Positions 6,336 through 14,346 of a DNA stretch of 19,142 nt are shown one piece after another. The notes beneath the pieces are model-generated. The model made no database searches. It was not told where the DNA came from and saw nothing but the letters and a program-made list of their open reading frames with translations. The translations under genes and the position numbers were made by a program. Source of the DNA: CAYGWX01 sp964353855 [NCBI: uncultured bacterium] (GTDB lineage: Bacteria > Edwardsbacteria > CAYGWX01); assembly GCA_964353855.1 (NCBI GenBank), contig CAYGWX010000036.1:1-19142 (forward strand), written 5' to 3'. Each line of letters starts with the position of its first letter. Within the stretch, counting starts at the first letter, position 1.

Positions 6336-6503
6336 GGAATGGAGCCGTCATTCCCAGGAGTGGAGCCGCCACTCCCCGGAGTGGATCCGTCGCTCCAAAG
6401 AGTGGAGCCGTCACTCCCCGGAGTGGGGCCGTCACTCCCCGGAGTAGAGCCGTCGCTCCCAGGAATGGAGCCGTCACTCCCTGGAGTATCCCGCTCATTC
6501 CCG
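6336..6503. repeat. Eight tandem 21-bp hairpin repeats in the purH leader
   Basis: Eight units start at 6336, 6357, 6378, 6399, 6420, 6441, 6462 and 6483, each exactly 21 bp. A typical unit has GGAGTG, a 7-base loop (GAGCCGT) and CACTCC, followed by CC. Units 1, 2 and 5 have perfect arms; unit 1 uses GGAATG with CATTCC, a paired change that keeps the stem. Most others have one wobble or mismatch. Neighbouring arms can also pair across unit borders. There are no unique spacers, so this is not CRISPR. Because 21 is a multiple of three, repetitive frames open on both strands, but none looks like a protein gene. Confidence 0.9.
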
Positions 6504-6520
6504 GGGGGTCTGGAGGTATA

Positions 6521-6549
6521 AGTTTACCGTAAAAGACCGCTTTTGTCAA
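6521..6549 (-). promoter_or_regulatory. Sigma70-type promoter for purH
   Basis: The minus strand has TTGACA (6549-6544), a 17-base spacer and TAAACT (6526-6521), which keeps the T, A, A and final T of the -10 consensus. The -35 box begins 12 bases past the T-tract of the ribosomal operon terminator. Transcription would start near 6514 and give a leader of about 230 nt that includes all eight 21-bp repeats. Confidence 0.7.
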
Positions 6550-6561
6550 TAATCACCCTCG

Positions 6562-6590
6562 AAAAAAAAGCGTCCCCCTGACGGGACGCC
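6562..6590 (-). terminator. Rho-independent terminator of the ribosomal superoperon
   Basis: Reading leftward, GCGTCCC (6589-6583) pairs perfectly with GGGACGC (6576-6570) around a 6-base loop and is followed by eight T residues (6569-6562). It lies about 20 bases after the rplQ stop. On the plus strand the same stem is followed by CTCTCTTTTT, so weak bidirectional function is possible. Confidence 0.9.
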
Positions 6591-6608
6591 TCTCTTTTTC
6601 ACCTGCCC

Positions 6609-7190
6609 TCACTCCTTGCTTTCGCCCTCGGGACCGGGGGGCTTCTTGCGTCCGCCGCCGAACAACCCTTTCAATCCTCTGCGCTTGGGCTTTTCCTCCC
6701 CGCCTTCGGGACTGGTTTCCGGCTTGGCCCCTTCTTCCTTCTTCGCTTTGGGCTTCGGGGGCCGGGGGGCCGGGCGGGCTTGCTTCTTCTTGGAAGCCGC
6801 CTTGCCCTTAGTCTCTTCGGTCTTGACCACGCTCGGCGCGCCGATAAGCTCCAACTGCGCCATAGGAGCGGCGTCGCCCAGGCGTGGGCCCAAATGGAAT
6901 ATCCGGGTATATCCCCCTGCACGTTCCTTAAAGCGGGGCGCGATCTCATCCACGATTTTCTTCACCAGAAGATGGTCCTGGATCTCGCAGGCGATCAGAC
7001 GCCGCCCGGCCACATCGCCCTGCTTGGCGTAGGAGAGAAGACGCTCGGCCTTCCCGCGGAGCTCCTTGGCCTTGGCCAGGGTCGTCCGGATGCGCTCCTC
7101 GCGGAACAGGGCCAGAAGAAGACCTCGAAAGAGGGCCCTCCGGGCATCCCGGGCACGGCCGAGGATCCGACCTCTTTTTCCGTGCCTCAT
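6609..7190 (-). CDS. rplQ: 50S ribosomal protein L17 with long C-terminal tail
   Basis: L17 lines the large subunit near the peptide exit tunnel. Residues 1-120 are the conserved core (MRHGKRGRILGR, then REERIRTTLAKAKELR at 30-45, and the C-terminal strand ending MAQLELIG). Residues 121-193 form a low-complexity tail rich in Lys, Pro, Gly and Glu, making the protein about 70 residues longer than the common 115-130 form. Its ATG overlaps the rpoA stop as ATGA. It is the last gene of the superoperon, followed at once by a terminator. The tail is probably disordered and its role is unknown. Confidence 0.96.
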   Translation of the reverse strand: MRHGKRGRILGRARDARRALFRGLLLALFREERIRTTLAKAKELRGKAERLLSYAKQGDVAGRRLIACEIQDHLLVKKIVDEIAPRFKERAGGYTRIFHLGPRLGDAAPMAQLELIGAPSVVKTEETKGKAASKKKQARPAPRPPKPKAKKEEGAKPETSPEGGEEKPKRRGLKGLFGGGRKKPPGPEGESKE

Positions 7191-8215
7191 TTCTTCCCCT
7201 CTTTTGTCCCCTTCGTCGCCTTTGTCGTCTTAGGCAAGGGCTTCTTCTCGAAGCCGTTGAGCTTCATCCCGAAGGTCAGGCCCAGGCCTTGGAGGATCTC
7301 GTTGAGCTCGGACAGGGACTTCCTTCCGAAGTTCCGGTACTTGAGCATCTCGTCCTCACTCTGCACCACCAGCTCGCCCAGGACTTTGATCCCCGCCCCT
7401 TTCAGGCAATTGGAGGAGCGCACCGAAAGCTCAAGCTCGTCCACCGGCTTGGCGAGGAGATCGCGCAGCTTGGTGGACTCCTCATCGAGGAGTTCCTCCT
7501 GCGGCGCCTTCTCCTTGTCCTCGCCCGTGATCAAAAGGCCGAGGTGGTCCTTGAGGAGCTTGGCCCCTCGGGAAAGCGCCTCCTCCGGGCGGATGCTGCC
7601 GTCGGTCCAAACCTCCATGATCAGCCGATCGTAGTCCGTCTTCTCCTCGACCCGGGCGTTCTCCACGACGATGTTCACCTTCTCGATGGGTGTGAAGATC
7701 GCGTCCACGGGAATATACCCGATAGGCTGGGTGGGCTCGCGAAGCATGTCGGCCGGGATGTAGCCCCGACCGCGGTCGAGATAGATCTCCATGGCCAGCT
7801 TGGCCCCGTCCGACAGGGTGGCGATCTTGAGCTCGGGGTTCAGGATGTCCACATCGGCATTGGGCTCGATCGCCGAGGCCCGGACCTCGCCTTTCTTCGT
7901 TACCGAGAGGTGCAGGACCCTGGGGTCGCTGCCGTGCATTCTAAGCCGCAGCTGCTTCATGTTCAGGACGATCTCCGTCACATCTTCCACCACGCCGGGG
8001 ACCGTGGAAAACTCGTGGAGCACCCCTTCGATTTTGAGGCCGATCACTGCGGCCCCGGGAAGGGAGGATAGCAGGATCCGCCTGAGGGGGTTCCCCAAGG
8101 TCGTCCCGAATCCCCGTTCCAGAGGCTGGATGACGAAACGGCCGTATCGCTCGGTACGAGTTGATTCCTCCCATTCCACCCCGGAGGCCATCTGGAAGGT
8201 CTTCCACCACTTCAT
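7187..8215 (-). CDS. rpoA: RNA polymerase alpha subunit
   Basis: Alpha dimerises to nucleate RNA polymerase assembly, and its C-terminal domain contacts UP elements and activators. Residues 12-235 are the N-terminal assembly domain (FVIQPLERGFGTTLGNPLRR at 27-46). A linker (about 236-247) leads to the C-terminal domain (248-320), where SVRSSNCLKGAGI (264-276) includes R266, equivalent to the DNA-contacting R265 of E. coli. Residues 323-342 form a lysine/threonine tail. At 342 residues it is slightly longer than usual because of that tail. A good GAGGAGAAGG ribosome binding site precedes the ATG. A 40-base gap with a palindrome separates it from rpsD, while its end overlaps rplQ by four bases. 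Confidence 0.98.
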   Translation of the reverse strand: MKWWKTFQMASGVEWEESTRTERYGRFVIQPLERGFGTTLGNPLRRILLSSLPGAAVIGLKIEGVLHEFSTVPGVVEDVTEIVLNMKQLRLRMHGSDPRVLHLSVTKKGEVRASAIEPNADVDILNPELKIATLSDGAKLAMEIYLDRGRGYIPADMLREPTQPIGYIPVDAIFTPIEKVNIVVENARVEEKTDYDRLIMEVWTDGSIRPEEALSRGAKLLKDHLGLLITGEDKEKAPQEELLDEESTKLRDLLAKPVDELELSVRSSNCLKGAGIKVLGELVVQSEDEMLKYRNFGRKSLSELNEILQGLGLTFGMKLNGFEKKPLPKTTKATKGTKEGKK

Positions 8216-8236
8216 GCCTTCTCCTCTTCGATATGC

Positions 8237-8250
8237 CCCGATCTATCGGG
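8237..8250. repeat. 14-bp palindrome between rpsD and rpoA
   Basis: CCCGAT (8237-8242) and ATCGGG (8245-8250) flank a 2-base centre. It lies in the 40-base gap just before rpoA, one of the larger gaps inside the superoperon. No T-tract follows, so it is not an intrinsic terminator. Confidence 0.5.
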
Positions 8251-8255
8251 ACGGC

Positions 8256-8888
8256 TCACTTGGAATACAGCTCGACGATCTGTTGCTCTTGGATGGGAGT
8301 AGGGATCCCCTCCCGTTTCGGGATCTCCAGGAGGGTGCAGGTCAGCTTCTCGCGATCCACGGACAGCCAAGCGAGCGGCGCCCCCTTGCCTCTCGCCCCT
8401 AAGGAATCCGCCACTTGGGTTTTCAAACTCTCATGGACCCCGATGCGATTGCCGGGTTTGACCAGGAAGGAAGAGACGTTCACTCGGCGGTCGTTGACCA
8501 GGATGTGACCGTGATTAATCATCTGCCTGGCCTGGGGCCGGGAAGCGCCAAATCCCGCGCGATAAACCAGATTGTCGAGCCGCCGCTCCAAGAACTGAAG
8601 CAAATTCTCGCCGGTGATCCCCTTTTTTCGGGTCGCCTTCTGATAGTAAGCGTGGAACTGCCGCTCCAGCACCCCGTAGATTCGCCGGGTCTTCTGCTTC
8701 TCACGGAGCTGCCGAGCGTAATTGCTGACTTTCCCCCTCCTTCGTAAGCCGGTCTCCCCATGTTCACCCGGAACGTAGGGGCGCCTCTCGAAGGCGCACT
8801 TCACCGTCATGCACCGGTCCCCCTTAAGGAAAAGCTTTCCCCCCTCGCGCCGGCACAGCTTGCAGACCGGACCCTTGTATTGAGCCAT
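8256..8888 (-). CDS. rpsD: 30S ribosomal protein S4, zinc-binding form
   Basis: S4 initiates 16S rRNA folding at the 5' domain and helps form the mRNA entry site. The 210-residue protein starts MAQYKGPVCKLC and carries C9, C12, C26 and C31, the complete zinc motif of C-plus S4. The S4 RNA-binding domain begins near RRLDNLVYRAGFGASRPQAR and includes NHGHILVNDRRV. The ATG at 8888 is chosen over longer upstream frames because it gives the family N terminus and lies seven bases after the rpsK stop, with CGGAGGGTG further upstream. In enterobacteria S4 represses the alpha operon; nothing here tests that. Confidence 0.97.
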   Translation of the reverse strand: MAQYKGPVCKLCRREGGKLFLKGDRCMTVKCAFERRPYVPGEHGETGLRRRGKVSNYARQLREKQKTRRIYGVLERQFHAYYQKATRKKGITGENLLQFLERRLDNLVYRAGFGASRPQARQMINHGHILVNDRRVNVSSFLVKPGNRIGVHESLKTQVADSLGARGKGAPLAWLSVDREKLTCTLLEIPKREGIPTPIQEQQIVELYSK

Positions 8889-8895
8889 GGGAATC

Positions 8896-9285
8896 TTACA
8901 CCCTCCGCCGCTTAGGCGGGCGACAGCCGTTGTGCGGGATGGGCGTGACATCGCGAATCGACGAGATCTCCAGTCCGGCCGCCTGCAGTGAGCGGATGGC
9001 CGACTCACGCGCCGAGCTCGGGCCTTTTATCCAGATCTCCACACGGCGCATGCCCAAAGCCATGGCGGCCTTGGCGCAGGCGTCCCCCGCAACCTGGGCT
9101 GCAAAGGGAGTGCTCTTCCGCGATCCCTTGAAGCCCACCTTTCCGGCGCTTGCCCAAGCAATGACATTTCCCATCGTGTCCGTGATTGTGACGATCGTGT
9201 TGTTGAAGGTCGCCTGGATGTGAGCGATCCCCGCCAGTTCGATCTTCTTCTCCCGGCGCTTTCCTTTTCCCACAGCTTCTGCCAT
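8896..9285 (-). CDS. rpsK: 30S ribosomal protein S11
   Basis: S11 lies on the platform of the small subunit near the E site. The 129-residue protein has the conserved [17 protein letters not shown] segment (20-36), the [14 protein letters not shown] segment and the classic end [15 protein letters not shown]. The reading frame runs further upstream into rpsM, but the ATG at 9285 is preceded by GGAGG seven bases upstream and gives the family N terminus. It begins 11 bases after the rpsM stop. Confidence 0.97.
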   Translation of the reverse strand: MAEAVGKGKRREKKIELAGIAHIQATFNNTIVTITDTMGNVIAWASAGKVGFKGSRKSTPFAAQVAGDACAKAAMALGMRRVEIWIKGPSSARESAIRSLQAAGLEISSIRDVTPIPHNGCRPPKRRRV

Positions 9286-9296
9286 CGTCCCTCCTC

Positions 9297-9680
9297 TCAC
9301 TTCACCGGAGCTTTGGCCTTGATCACGCCCGAGCTCTTGCGGGGCCCCTTCCGGGTACGTGCATTGGTCCGCGTCCTCTGGCCGCGCACTGGCAGGCCCC
9401 TCTTGTGTCGAAGGCCCCGATAACAACCGATGGCCATCAGCCGCTTGATATGTGCCGCAGTCTCCCCCCGCAGGGCACCTTCCACCTTATGCTCGGATTC
9501 GATGATCGTCCGCAGCTTGTTGATTTCTTCATCCGTCAAGTTTTTCACGCGCTTGCCTTTATCAACCCCGCCCGCAGCGAGAATGCGATTGGCTGAGGTT
9601 CGACCGATCCCGTATATATAGGTCAGTCCGATCTCTATCCGTTTCTCCTTGGGGAGATCCACACCTGCGATTCGAGCCAT
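9297..9680 (-). CDS. rpsM: 30S ribosomal protein S13
   Basis: S13 sits in the small-subunit head and contacts the P-site tRNA and L5 across bridge B1. The 127-residue protein starts [14 protein letters not shown], has the [13 protein letters not shown] helix-hairpin-helix (22-34) and ends in the basic tail with [24 protein letters not shown] ribosome binding site lies just before the ATG. Length and order are normal; it follows rpmJ by 18 bases. Confidence 0.97.
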   Translation of the reverse strand: MARIAGVDLPKEKRIEIGLTYIYGIGRTSANRILAAGGVDKGKRVKNLTDEEINKLRTIIESEHKVEGALRGETAAHIKRLMAIGCYRGLRHKRGLPVRGQRTRTNARTRKGPRKSSGVIKAKAPVK

Positions 9681-9698
9681 GCTCTCCTCTTATTTATT

Positions 9699-9812
9699 TT
9701 ATCCCTGACGCTGTTTATGCCTGGGGTTCTTACAGATCACCCGGACGACGCCGTGGCGCCGAATGATCTTACAATGCTCGCAAATTCTTTTCACCGAGGC
9801 CTTGACCTTCAT
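9699..9812 (-). CDS. rpmJ: 50S ribosomal protein L36, zinc-ribbon form
   Basis: This 37-residue protein begins [15 protein letters not shown] and ends [11 protein letters not shown]11, C14, C27 and H32 form the zinc site of the C-plus type. It is the smallest gene in the window and sits between infA and rpsM, its usual place. It begins 14 bases after the infA stop, with AGGAAAG upstream of the ATG. Confidence 0.96.
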   Translation of the reverse strand: MKVKASVKRICEHCKIIRRHGVVRVICKNPRHKQRQG

Positions 9813-9826
9813 CGCTCTTTCCTAAG

Positions 9827-10045
9827 TTATTTGAAACGATAGATGATCCGCCCTCGACTGAGATCATATGGCGATATCTCTACCGTCACTTTGTCTCCGG
9901 TGAGGATCCTAATAAAATGCATCCTCATTTTCCCTGAAACGTGGGCCAGGATGCGATGGCCATTTTCCAGCTCCACCCGGAACATCGCGTTCGGCAGGGG
10001 TTCGATCACCGTCCCATCAACCTGTATGCTCTGTTCCTTGGGCAT
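9827..10045 (-). CDS. infA: Translation initiation factor IF-1
   Basis: IF-1 binds the A site of the 30S subunit during initiation. The 72-residue OB-fold protein matches the family in length and motifs: [20 protein letters not shown] (11-30), HVSGKMR (35-41), RILTGDKV and [13 protein letters not shown]. It begins five bases after the map stop. There is little Shine-Dalgarno sequence before the ATG, so translation may rely on coupling to map. Confidence 0.97.
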   Translation of the reverse strand: MPKEQSIQVDGTVIEPLPNAMFRVELENGHRILAHVSGKMRMHFIRILTGDKVTVEISPYDLSRGRIIYRFK

Positions 10046-10050
10046 GCTGT

Positions 10051-10794
10051 TTAGAAGGTTAAAATCTCAACTCCCTCCGGGGTTACCACGAGCGTATTTT
10101 CATAGTGGGCAGAGAGGCGGCGGTCCTGGGTTACGACCGTCCAGCCATCTCCTAAGGTGACGACCTCATAACCTCCGGCATTAACCATCGGCTCGACCGC
10201 GAGAACCATCCCGGGTTCAAGCCTCGCTCCCCGGCCGGGAGGACCGTAGTTTGGAATCTCCGGGTCCTCATGGAGGGCTGTCCCGATACCGTGCCCGCAA
10301 AGGGCACGCACCGACGAATATCCATAGGTCTTCACATGGAATCCGATTGCATGGGAGATATCGCTCACTCTCCCTCCTTCGCGGATGGCTTCGACCCCTT
10401 TGAAAAAGGCCTCCCGCGTTGCCTTCAGAAGCCGCCTGGCTTCCTCGCCGATCCTGCCCACCGGGAAACTTCTTGCGCCGTCTCCAAAGTAACCTTCTTT
10501 CTCCACGCCGATGTCTACCCCTAAGAGGTCTCCTTCGGCAAGCTCTCTCGGCCCCGGAATTCCATGAACGACAACTTCATTCAGGGAAAGGCAGGTCGCT
10601 TTAGGATACCCGAGATACCCCTTGAACGCCGGCCGTCCTCCTTCGCGTTGGATGAAATCTTCAACACTCTGGTCGATCTCTTCGGTCCTGACTCCCGGTC
10701 GCACCATAGCCTCAGCACAGGCCAGGGCCGACTTCACGATACGACAGGCTCGGCGGAGGAGTGATATTTCCCGGGCCGACCTTAGGTGAATCAT
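10051..10794 (-). CDS. map: Methionine aminopeptidase, type I
   Basis: Map removes the initiator methionine from nascent proteins after deformylation. The 247-residue length is typical of type Ia enzymes. The dinuclear metal site is complete: D94, D105, H168, E201 and E232, with the auxiliary histidines H77 and H175. Its ATG overlaps the adk stop as ATGA, so it is coupled to adk. Placement between adk and infA is standard for spc-operon ends in many bacteria. Confidence 0.98.
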   Translation of the reverse strand: MIHLRSAREISLLRRACRIVKSALACAEAMVRPGVRTEEIDQSVEDFIQREGGRPAFKGYLGYPKATCLSLNEVVVHGIPGPRELAEGDLLGVDIGVEKEGYFGDGARSFPVGRIGEEARRLLKATREAFFKGVEAIREGGRVSDISHAIGFHVKTYGYSSVRALCGHGIGTALHEDPEIPNYGPPGRGARLEPGMVLAVEPMVNAGGYEVVTLGDGWTVVTQDRRLSAHYENTLVVTPEGVEILTF

Positions 10795-11453
10795 CGCCCG
10801 GAAGAAGGCCTTCCGAGAGCATCTTCTATTCTTTCTCCAACTTCTTCCGGTGAAGCGTCTCCTGAAATCACACTAAGAATACCCTGGGCCTTATAGTGAT
10901 CCTTAAGGGGCTCGGTATCCTCGCGGTACACGGCAAGTCTTCGGCGAATCGTTTTCTCCTGGTCGTCGGTGCGCTGTTGCAAATCTTCCCCGCAGGATTC
11001 GCAACGATCCCCCGCTTTGGAAGGGGTAGTAAGAAGGTTGTAAACCCGATGACAACGTCCGCATACCCTGCGCGAGGTCAGTCTTCGAACCAAGGCTTCC
11101 TCGTTCACCTCAAGAGAAATCGCTCGATCCAGATCTCTCCCCTGCTGCTGCATAACACGGTCCAATTCCCGAGCCTGGGAAAGATTCCTCGGAAACCCGT
11201 CAAACAGGCATCCAGCGATCACAGCGGAGGAAGAAAGACGCTCTTGGATTAGACCAACAATGATCCGATCCGGAACCAAGTTCCCTTGCTTCATATATTC
11301 CGCTGCCTCTTTCCCGAGAGATGTCTCCTGAGTCACAGCTTCTCTAAGAAGGTCTCCCGTCGCCAAATGCAACCACCCGTGACGGAAACAGAGGGCTTGT
11401 GCCTGGGTCCCCTTCCCGGCCCCAGGGGGTCCCAGAAGGATTACCCACATCAT
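10791..11453 (-). CDS. adk: Adenylate kinase with zinc-binding lid
   Basis: Adk interconverts AMP plus ATP with two ADP. The P-loop is GPPGAGKGT (8-16), the AMP site includes ATGDLLR (31-37) and FDGFPR (84-89), and the LID carries C131, C134, C151 and C154, a four-cysteine zinc site. At 220 residues it is a long-type kinase. The first ATG (11453) overlaps the secY stop as TGATG; a second ATG follows directly and could be used instead. The secY-adk-map order is conserved widely. Confidence 0.98.
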   Translation of the reverse strand: MMWVILLGPPGAGKGTQAQALCFRHGWLHLATGDLLREAVTQETSLGKEAAEYMKQGNLVPDRIIVGLIQERLSSSAVIAGCLFDGFPRNLSQARELDRVMQQQGRDLDRAISLEVNEEALVRRLTSRRVCGRCHRVYNLLTTPSKAGDRCESCGEDLQQRTDDQEKTIRRRLAVYREDTEPLKDHYKAQGILSVISGDASPEEVGERIEDALGRPSSGR

Positions 11454-12769
11454 CAGAGGTATCGCCGACCGCGAATCTTCCCCTTCTTGATGAACCCTTC
11501 GTAGTGTCTCATCAGAAGGTGGGATTCGATCTGCTGGAGGGTATCGAGCGCAACCCCAACGATGATAAGGAGCGTAGTCCCCCCGAAGTAGAAGGGTACA
11601 TGCGCTTCTTGAATCAGGATCGAGGGAAGAACGGCGATAAAAGCGAAGAAGATCGCCCCGGGAAGGGTGATCCTCGTCAGGATCCGGTCAATGAACTCCG
11701 CTGTCTTCGCACCCGGCCTCACTCCAGGGATGAAACCGCCGTATTTCTTCATGTTGTCCGAGAGATCCTGAGGGTTGATGGCGATCGCGGTATAAAAATA
11801 AGCAAAAAAGATGATCAAGCCAGCGTAGATGACGTTATAGATAAGGCCTGCTGGGTCGAACAGCCCCGCGATCTTCTCCATGGCCGGAACGTTCTTGAAG
11901 TAGGTGGCGAAGGTCCCGGGAAACATGATCAGGGATTGCGCGAAGATGATCGGGATCACGCCGGCGGCGTTTACGTTCAAGGGGATGTAGGTGTTCTGTC
12001 CGCCGTAAACCTTTCTTCCTACAATGCGCTTAGCGTATTGCACAGGAATCCGCCTCTGAGCCATGGTCACCAGCACCACCGACCCGGTCACGGCCACCAT
12101 CAGTAACCCGATCAACACCAGGGCGAAGAGGTTCAGACCACCGCCCTGGACCAAGGTGTAGGATTGGGCGATGTTGGGGAAAAAATCATCAAGGCAACCG
12201 ATGAAGATAAGAAGCGAGATCCCATTCCCGATCCCGTGCTCCGTGATCTGTTCCCCCAGCCACATCACGAAGATGGTCCCCGAGGTCAGGGTGAGCATCG
12301 TGAGAAGCCGGAACCCGATGCCCGGATGGGGAACAACGGGAACGCCGTTTCCTGTCGTAAGGCTCTCCAAGAAGATGCTGATGCCAAGGGACTGAATTGC
12401 GGCTAAGCCCACTGTTCCGTAACGCGTGTACTGGGTAATCTTCTTTCGGCCCTCTTCTCCCTCTTTCTGGAGCTTCTCCAGATAGGGGATCACAGATCCG
12501 AGAAGCTGAATGATAATCGAAGCCGAGATATAGGGCATGATGCCAAGGGCGAAGATGGTGGCCCGGCTCAGGTTTCCCCCCACGAAGAGGTCATACAGGC
12601 CGAAAAGGGTCCCCTTGGCTTGGGCGAAAAATGTTCCCAATGCTCGAGCATCAATACCCGGGGCCGGAACATGCCCCCCCAATCGGTAGACGAGGAAGAT
12701 GAGCAGGGTGAAAAGGATCTTCTTGCGAAGTTCGGGTATCCGAAAGATATTTTGGAAGGATTGGAACAT
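11453..12769 (-). CDS. secY: Protein translocase subunit SecY
   Basis: SecY is the channel of the Sec translocon in the inner membrane. The 438-residue protein has ten hydrophobic segments. The plug region follows VPAPGID, the family motif GIMPYISASIIIQLL lies in TM2, and the cytosolic loop with PVQYAKR and the segment GVRPG also match. The frame is open for 36 more codons upstream, but ATG 12769 gives the normal start MFQSFQNIFRIPELRKK and lies one base after the rplO stop. It sits at its usual place after rplO. Confidence 0.98.
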   Translation of the reverse strand: MFQSFQNIFRIPELRKKILFTLLIFLVYRLGGHVPAPGIDARALGTFFAQAKGTLFGLYDLFVGGNLSRATIFALGIMPYISASIIIQLLGSVIPYLEKLQKEGEEGRKKITQYTRYGTVGLAAIQSLGISIFLESLTTGNGVPVVPHPGIGFRLLTMLTLTSGTIFVMWLGEQITEHGIGNGISLLIFIGCLDDFFPNIAQSYTLVQGGGLNLFALVLIGLLMVAVTGSVVLVTMAQRRIPVQYAKRIVGRKVYGGQNTYIPLNVNAAGVIPIIFAQSLIMFPGTFATYFKNVPAMEKIAGLFDPAGLIYNVIYAGLIIFFAYFYTAIAINPQDLSDNMKKYGGFIPGVRPGAKTAEFIDRILTRITLPGAIFFAFIAVLPSILIQEAHVPFYFGGTTLLIIVGVALDTLQQIESHLLMRHYEGFIKKGKIRGRRYL

Positions 12770-12770
12770 C

Positions 12771-13220
12771 TTAGGGCTGAACGATAACTTTTCCGCCAGC
12801 CTGGCGAATCTTTTCTGCGGCGGCGAGGGAAAACGCCTGGGCCTGAACCTCGACGGCTTCGTTAAGGGTCCCCGCACTTAGGATCTTCACCGGGCGAGTC
12901 GCCTTTCGAATCAGTCCACAGTCCACCATGACCTGTGGGGTGATCGCCCGAATCCCCGTGCAGCGGCTCAGATCGCCCACATTAACCACCTGAAAGATCA
13001 TCGGTGAACGGCTTGTAAATCCCCGTTTTGGCAATCTTCGCTGGAGGGGCATCTGACCTCCTTCGAACCACCAGGGGACCTTTTTTCTTCCCCCTGTTCG
13101 GGAGAGAAGGCCCTTTGACCCTCGTCCTGACGTGCTCCCGTGGCCCGACCCTGGGCCTCGCCCGATTCGTTTCGATCGCTTGGTCGCGCCCCGTGAGGGG
13201 CGCAGTTGGCCGAGCCTCAT
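12771..13220 (-). CDS. rplO: 50S ribosomal protein L15
   Basis: L15 binds 23S rRNA late in assembly of the large subunit. The 149-residue protein has the Gly/Arg-rich N-terminal extension (GRGPGSGHGSTSGRGSKG, 20-37), the GGQMPLQRRLPKRGF motif (54-68) and the globular C-terminal part. A GTG two codons upstream (13226) is possible, but the ATG at 13220 has GAGGAG five bases before it and forms an ATGA overlap with the rpmD stop, so I prefer it. Confidence 0.95.
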   Translation of the reverse strand: MRLGQLRPSRGATKRSKRIGRGPGSGHGSTSGRGSKGLLSRTGGRKKVPWWFEGGQMPLQRRLPKRGFTSRSPMIFQVVNVGDLSRCTGIRAITPQVMVDCGLIRKATRPVKILSAGTLNEAVEVQAQAFSLAAAEKIRQAGGKVIVQP

Positions 13221-13402
13221 GGGCACTCCTCGATACTGATGAGATGTTCGACTTTTCGGACCATCCCGCGGATTTGAGGGGTATCCGGGTGGACTTTCCC
13301 TCGACGAATTCTGCCGAGGCCCAGGGCTCGAAGGGTCTGTTTCTGATCCTTCATCCGGTCGATGCCGCTTTTGACTTGGATGATCTTCAGCTTTTTAGTC
13401 AT
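13217..13402 (-). CDS. rpmD: 50S ribosomal protein L30
   Basis: L30 is a small protein of the large subunit. The 61 residues fit the bacterial family, with the pattern KIIQVKSGI, then [31 protein letters not shown] core ending in VEHLI. Both ends are coupled: its ATG overlaps the rpsE stop (ATGA) and its stop overlaps the rplO start (ATGA). Confidence 0.95.
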   Translation of the reverse strand: MTKKLKIIQVKSGIDRMKDQKQTLRALGLGRIRRGKVHPDTPQIRGMVRKVEHLISIEECP

Positions 13403-13926
13403 TCTTGGGCTCTAGGGGGAAACTCCGCGCTGCCCGAAGAAGCTTCTCTGCCTTCGCCGAGCCGCGATCGGCCTTCTTTGGGTCGATAAAGCTTGTTAAG
13501 GCCATCCAGCGTGGCTTTAGCCAAATTATGGGGATTGCGGGATCCGATACTTTTCGTTAGAACATCCTTCACGCCGCAAGCCTCCAGGACAGAACGGACC
13601 ACTGCCCCAGCGATCAGCCCCGTCCCGGGAGAAGCCGGCCGGAGGATCACCTGGGAGGCCCCGTATTTCCCCATCACGGTATGAGGGATCCGCCCCTCGA
13701 TCACCGGAACCTGCTGAATTTCCCTTTTGGCATGCTCGGTTCCCTTTCGAATGGCCTCGGATATCTCCCGCGCCTTGCCCAAGCCAAGGCCCACCGAACC
13801 GTTCCCATTGCCCACAGCTATTAGGGTGGTGAAACTGAAGCGTTTTCCGCCTTTGACCACCTTCGCCACCCGATTGATGTGGATCACTCGCTCCGAAAGT
13901 TCTGGGGTCGCTGCGTCCGATTTCAT
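13399..13926 (-). CDS. rpsE: 30S ribosomal protein S5
   Basis: S5 works with S4 in decoding fidelity and mRNA entry. The 175-residue protein has the double-stranded RNA-binding-like N-terminal domain ([19 protein letters not shown], 14-32), the [14 protein letters not shown] loop (39-52) and the ribosomal fold C-terminal domain with [10 protein letters not shown]. The extreme C terminus is a little longer and Ser/Glu/Pro-rich. A 42-base gap separates it from rplR, with CAGGGA before the ATG. Confidence 0.97.
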   Translation of the reverse strand: MKSDAATPELSERVIHINRVAKVVKGGKRFSFTTLIAVGNGNGSVGLGLGKAREISEAIRKGTEHAKREIQQVPVIEGRIPHTVMGKYGASQVILRPASPGTGLIAGAVVRSVLEACGVKDVLTKSIGSRNPHNLAKATLDGLNKLYRPKEGRSRLGEGREASSGSAEFPPRAQE

Positions 13927-13968
13927 TCCCTGAGTTTCTCTATGAATGTGAATTTTATTAATACTGAG

Positions 13969-14346
13969 TTAAAAGTTCAGTCCACCCTCGCGGGCCCCAT
14001 CGGCCAGGGCTTTGATTCGCCCGTGGAAAAGGTTTCCTCCGCGATCGAATACGGCTTGCGTAATCCCATGTACTTTGGCTCGCTCCGCCAACATTTTACC
14101 CAGGGTTTTGCTGACCTCCTTTTTCCCCTTTAACTCCGATAATCGACTTTTGATTTCCTTGGCGTGGGTGGAAACCGCCACTAAGGTTTCCCCTCGTTCA
14201 TCATCTACCAGTTGGGCGAGTATCCCCTTCAGACTCCGGAAGACGCTCAACCTGGGACGCGCGGAAGTCCCATGAATCCGTTTTCTGACCCTCTGCTGAC
14301 GCCGCAGGCGCCCCAGGAGTGCTTTGTGTTTGGAAAGCTTCCTCAC
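13969..14346 (-). CDS. rplR: 50S ribosomal protein L18
   Basis: L18 binds 5S rRNA in the central protuberance together with L5. The 125-residue protein contains RRQQRVRKRIHGTSARPRL in its N-terminal third and the conserved ending with AVFDRGGNLFHGRIKALADGAREGGL. The start is GTG, overlapping the rplF stop as GTGA, so it is probably translated by coupling. Confidence 0.96.
   Translation of the reverse strand: MRKLSKHKALLGRLRRQQRVRKRIHGTSARPRLSVFRSLKGILAQLVDDERGETLVAVSTHAKEIKSRLSELKGKKEVSKTLGKMLAERAKVHGITQAVFDRGGNLFHGRIKALADGAREGGLNF

Noticed and set aside
6336-6503. CRISPR array
   Set aside because: Units follow each other without unique spacers, and there are no cas genes.
6318-6549. Repetitive open frames on both strands over the 21-bp array (for example a 73-codon minus-strand frame from 6549)
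   Set aside because: The frames exist because 21 is a multiple of three. The minus-strand frame begins at the TTG of the -35 box itself and has no ribosome binding site.
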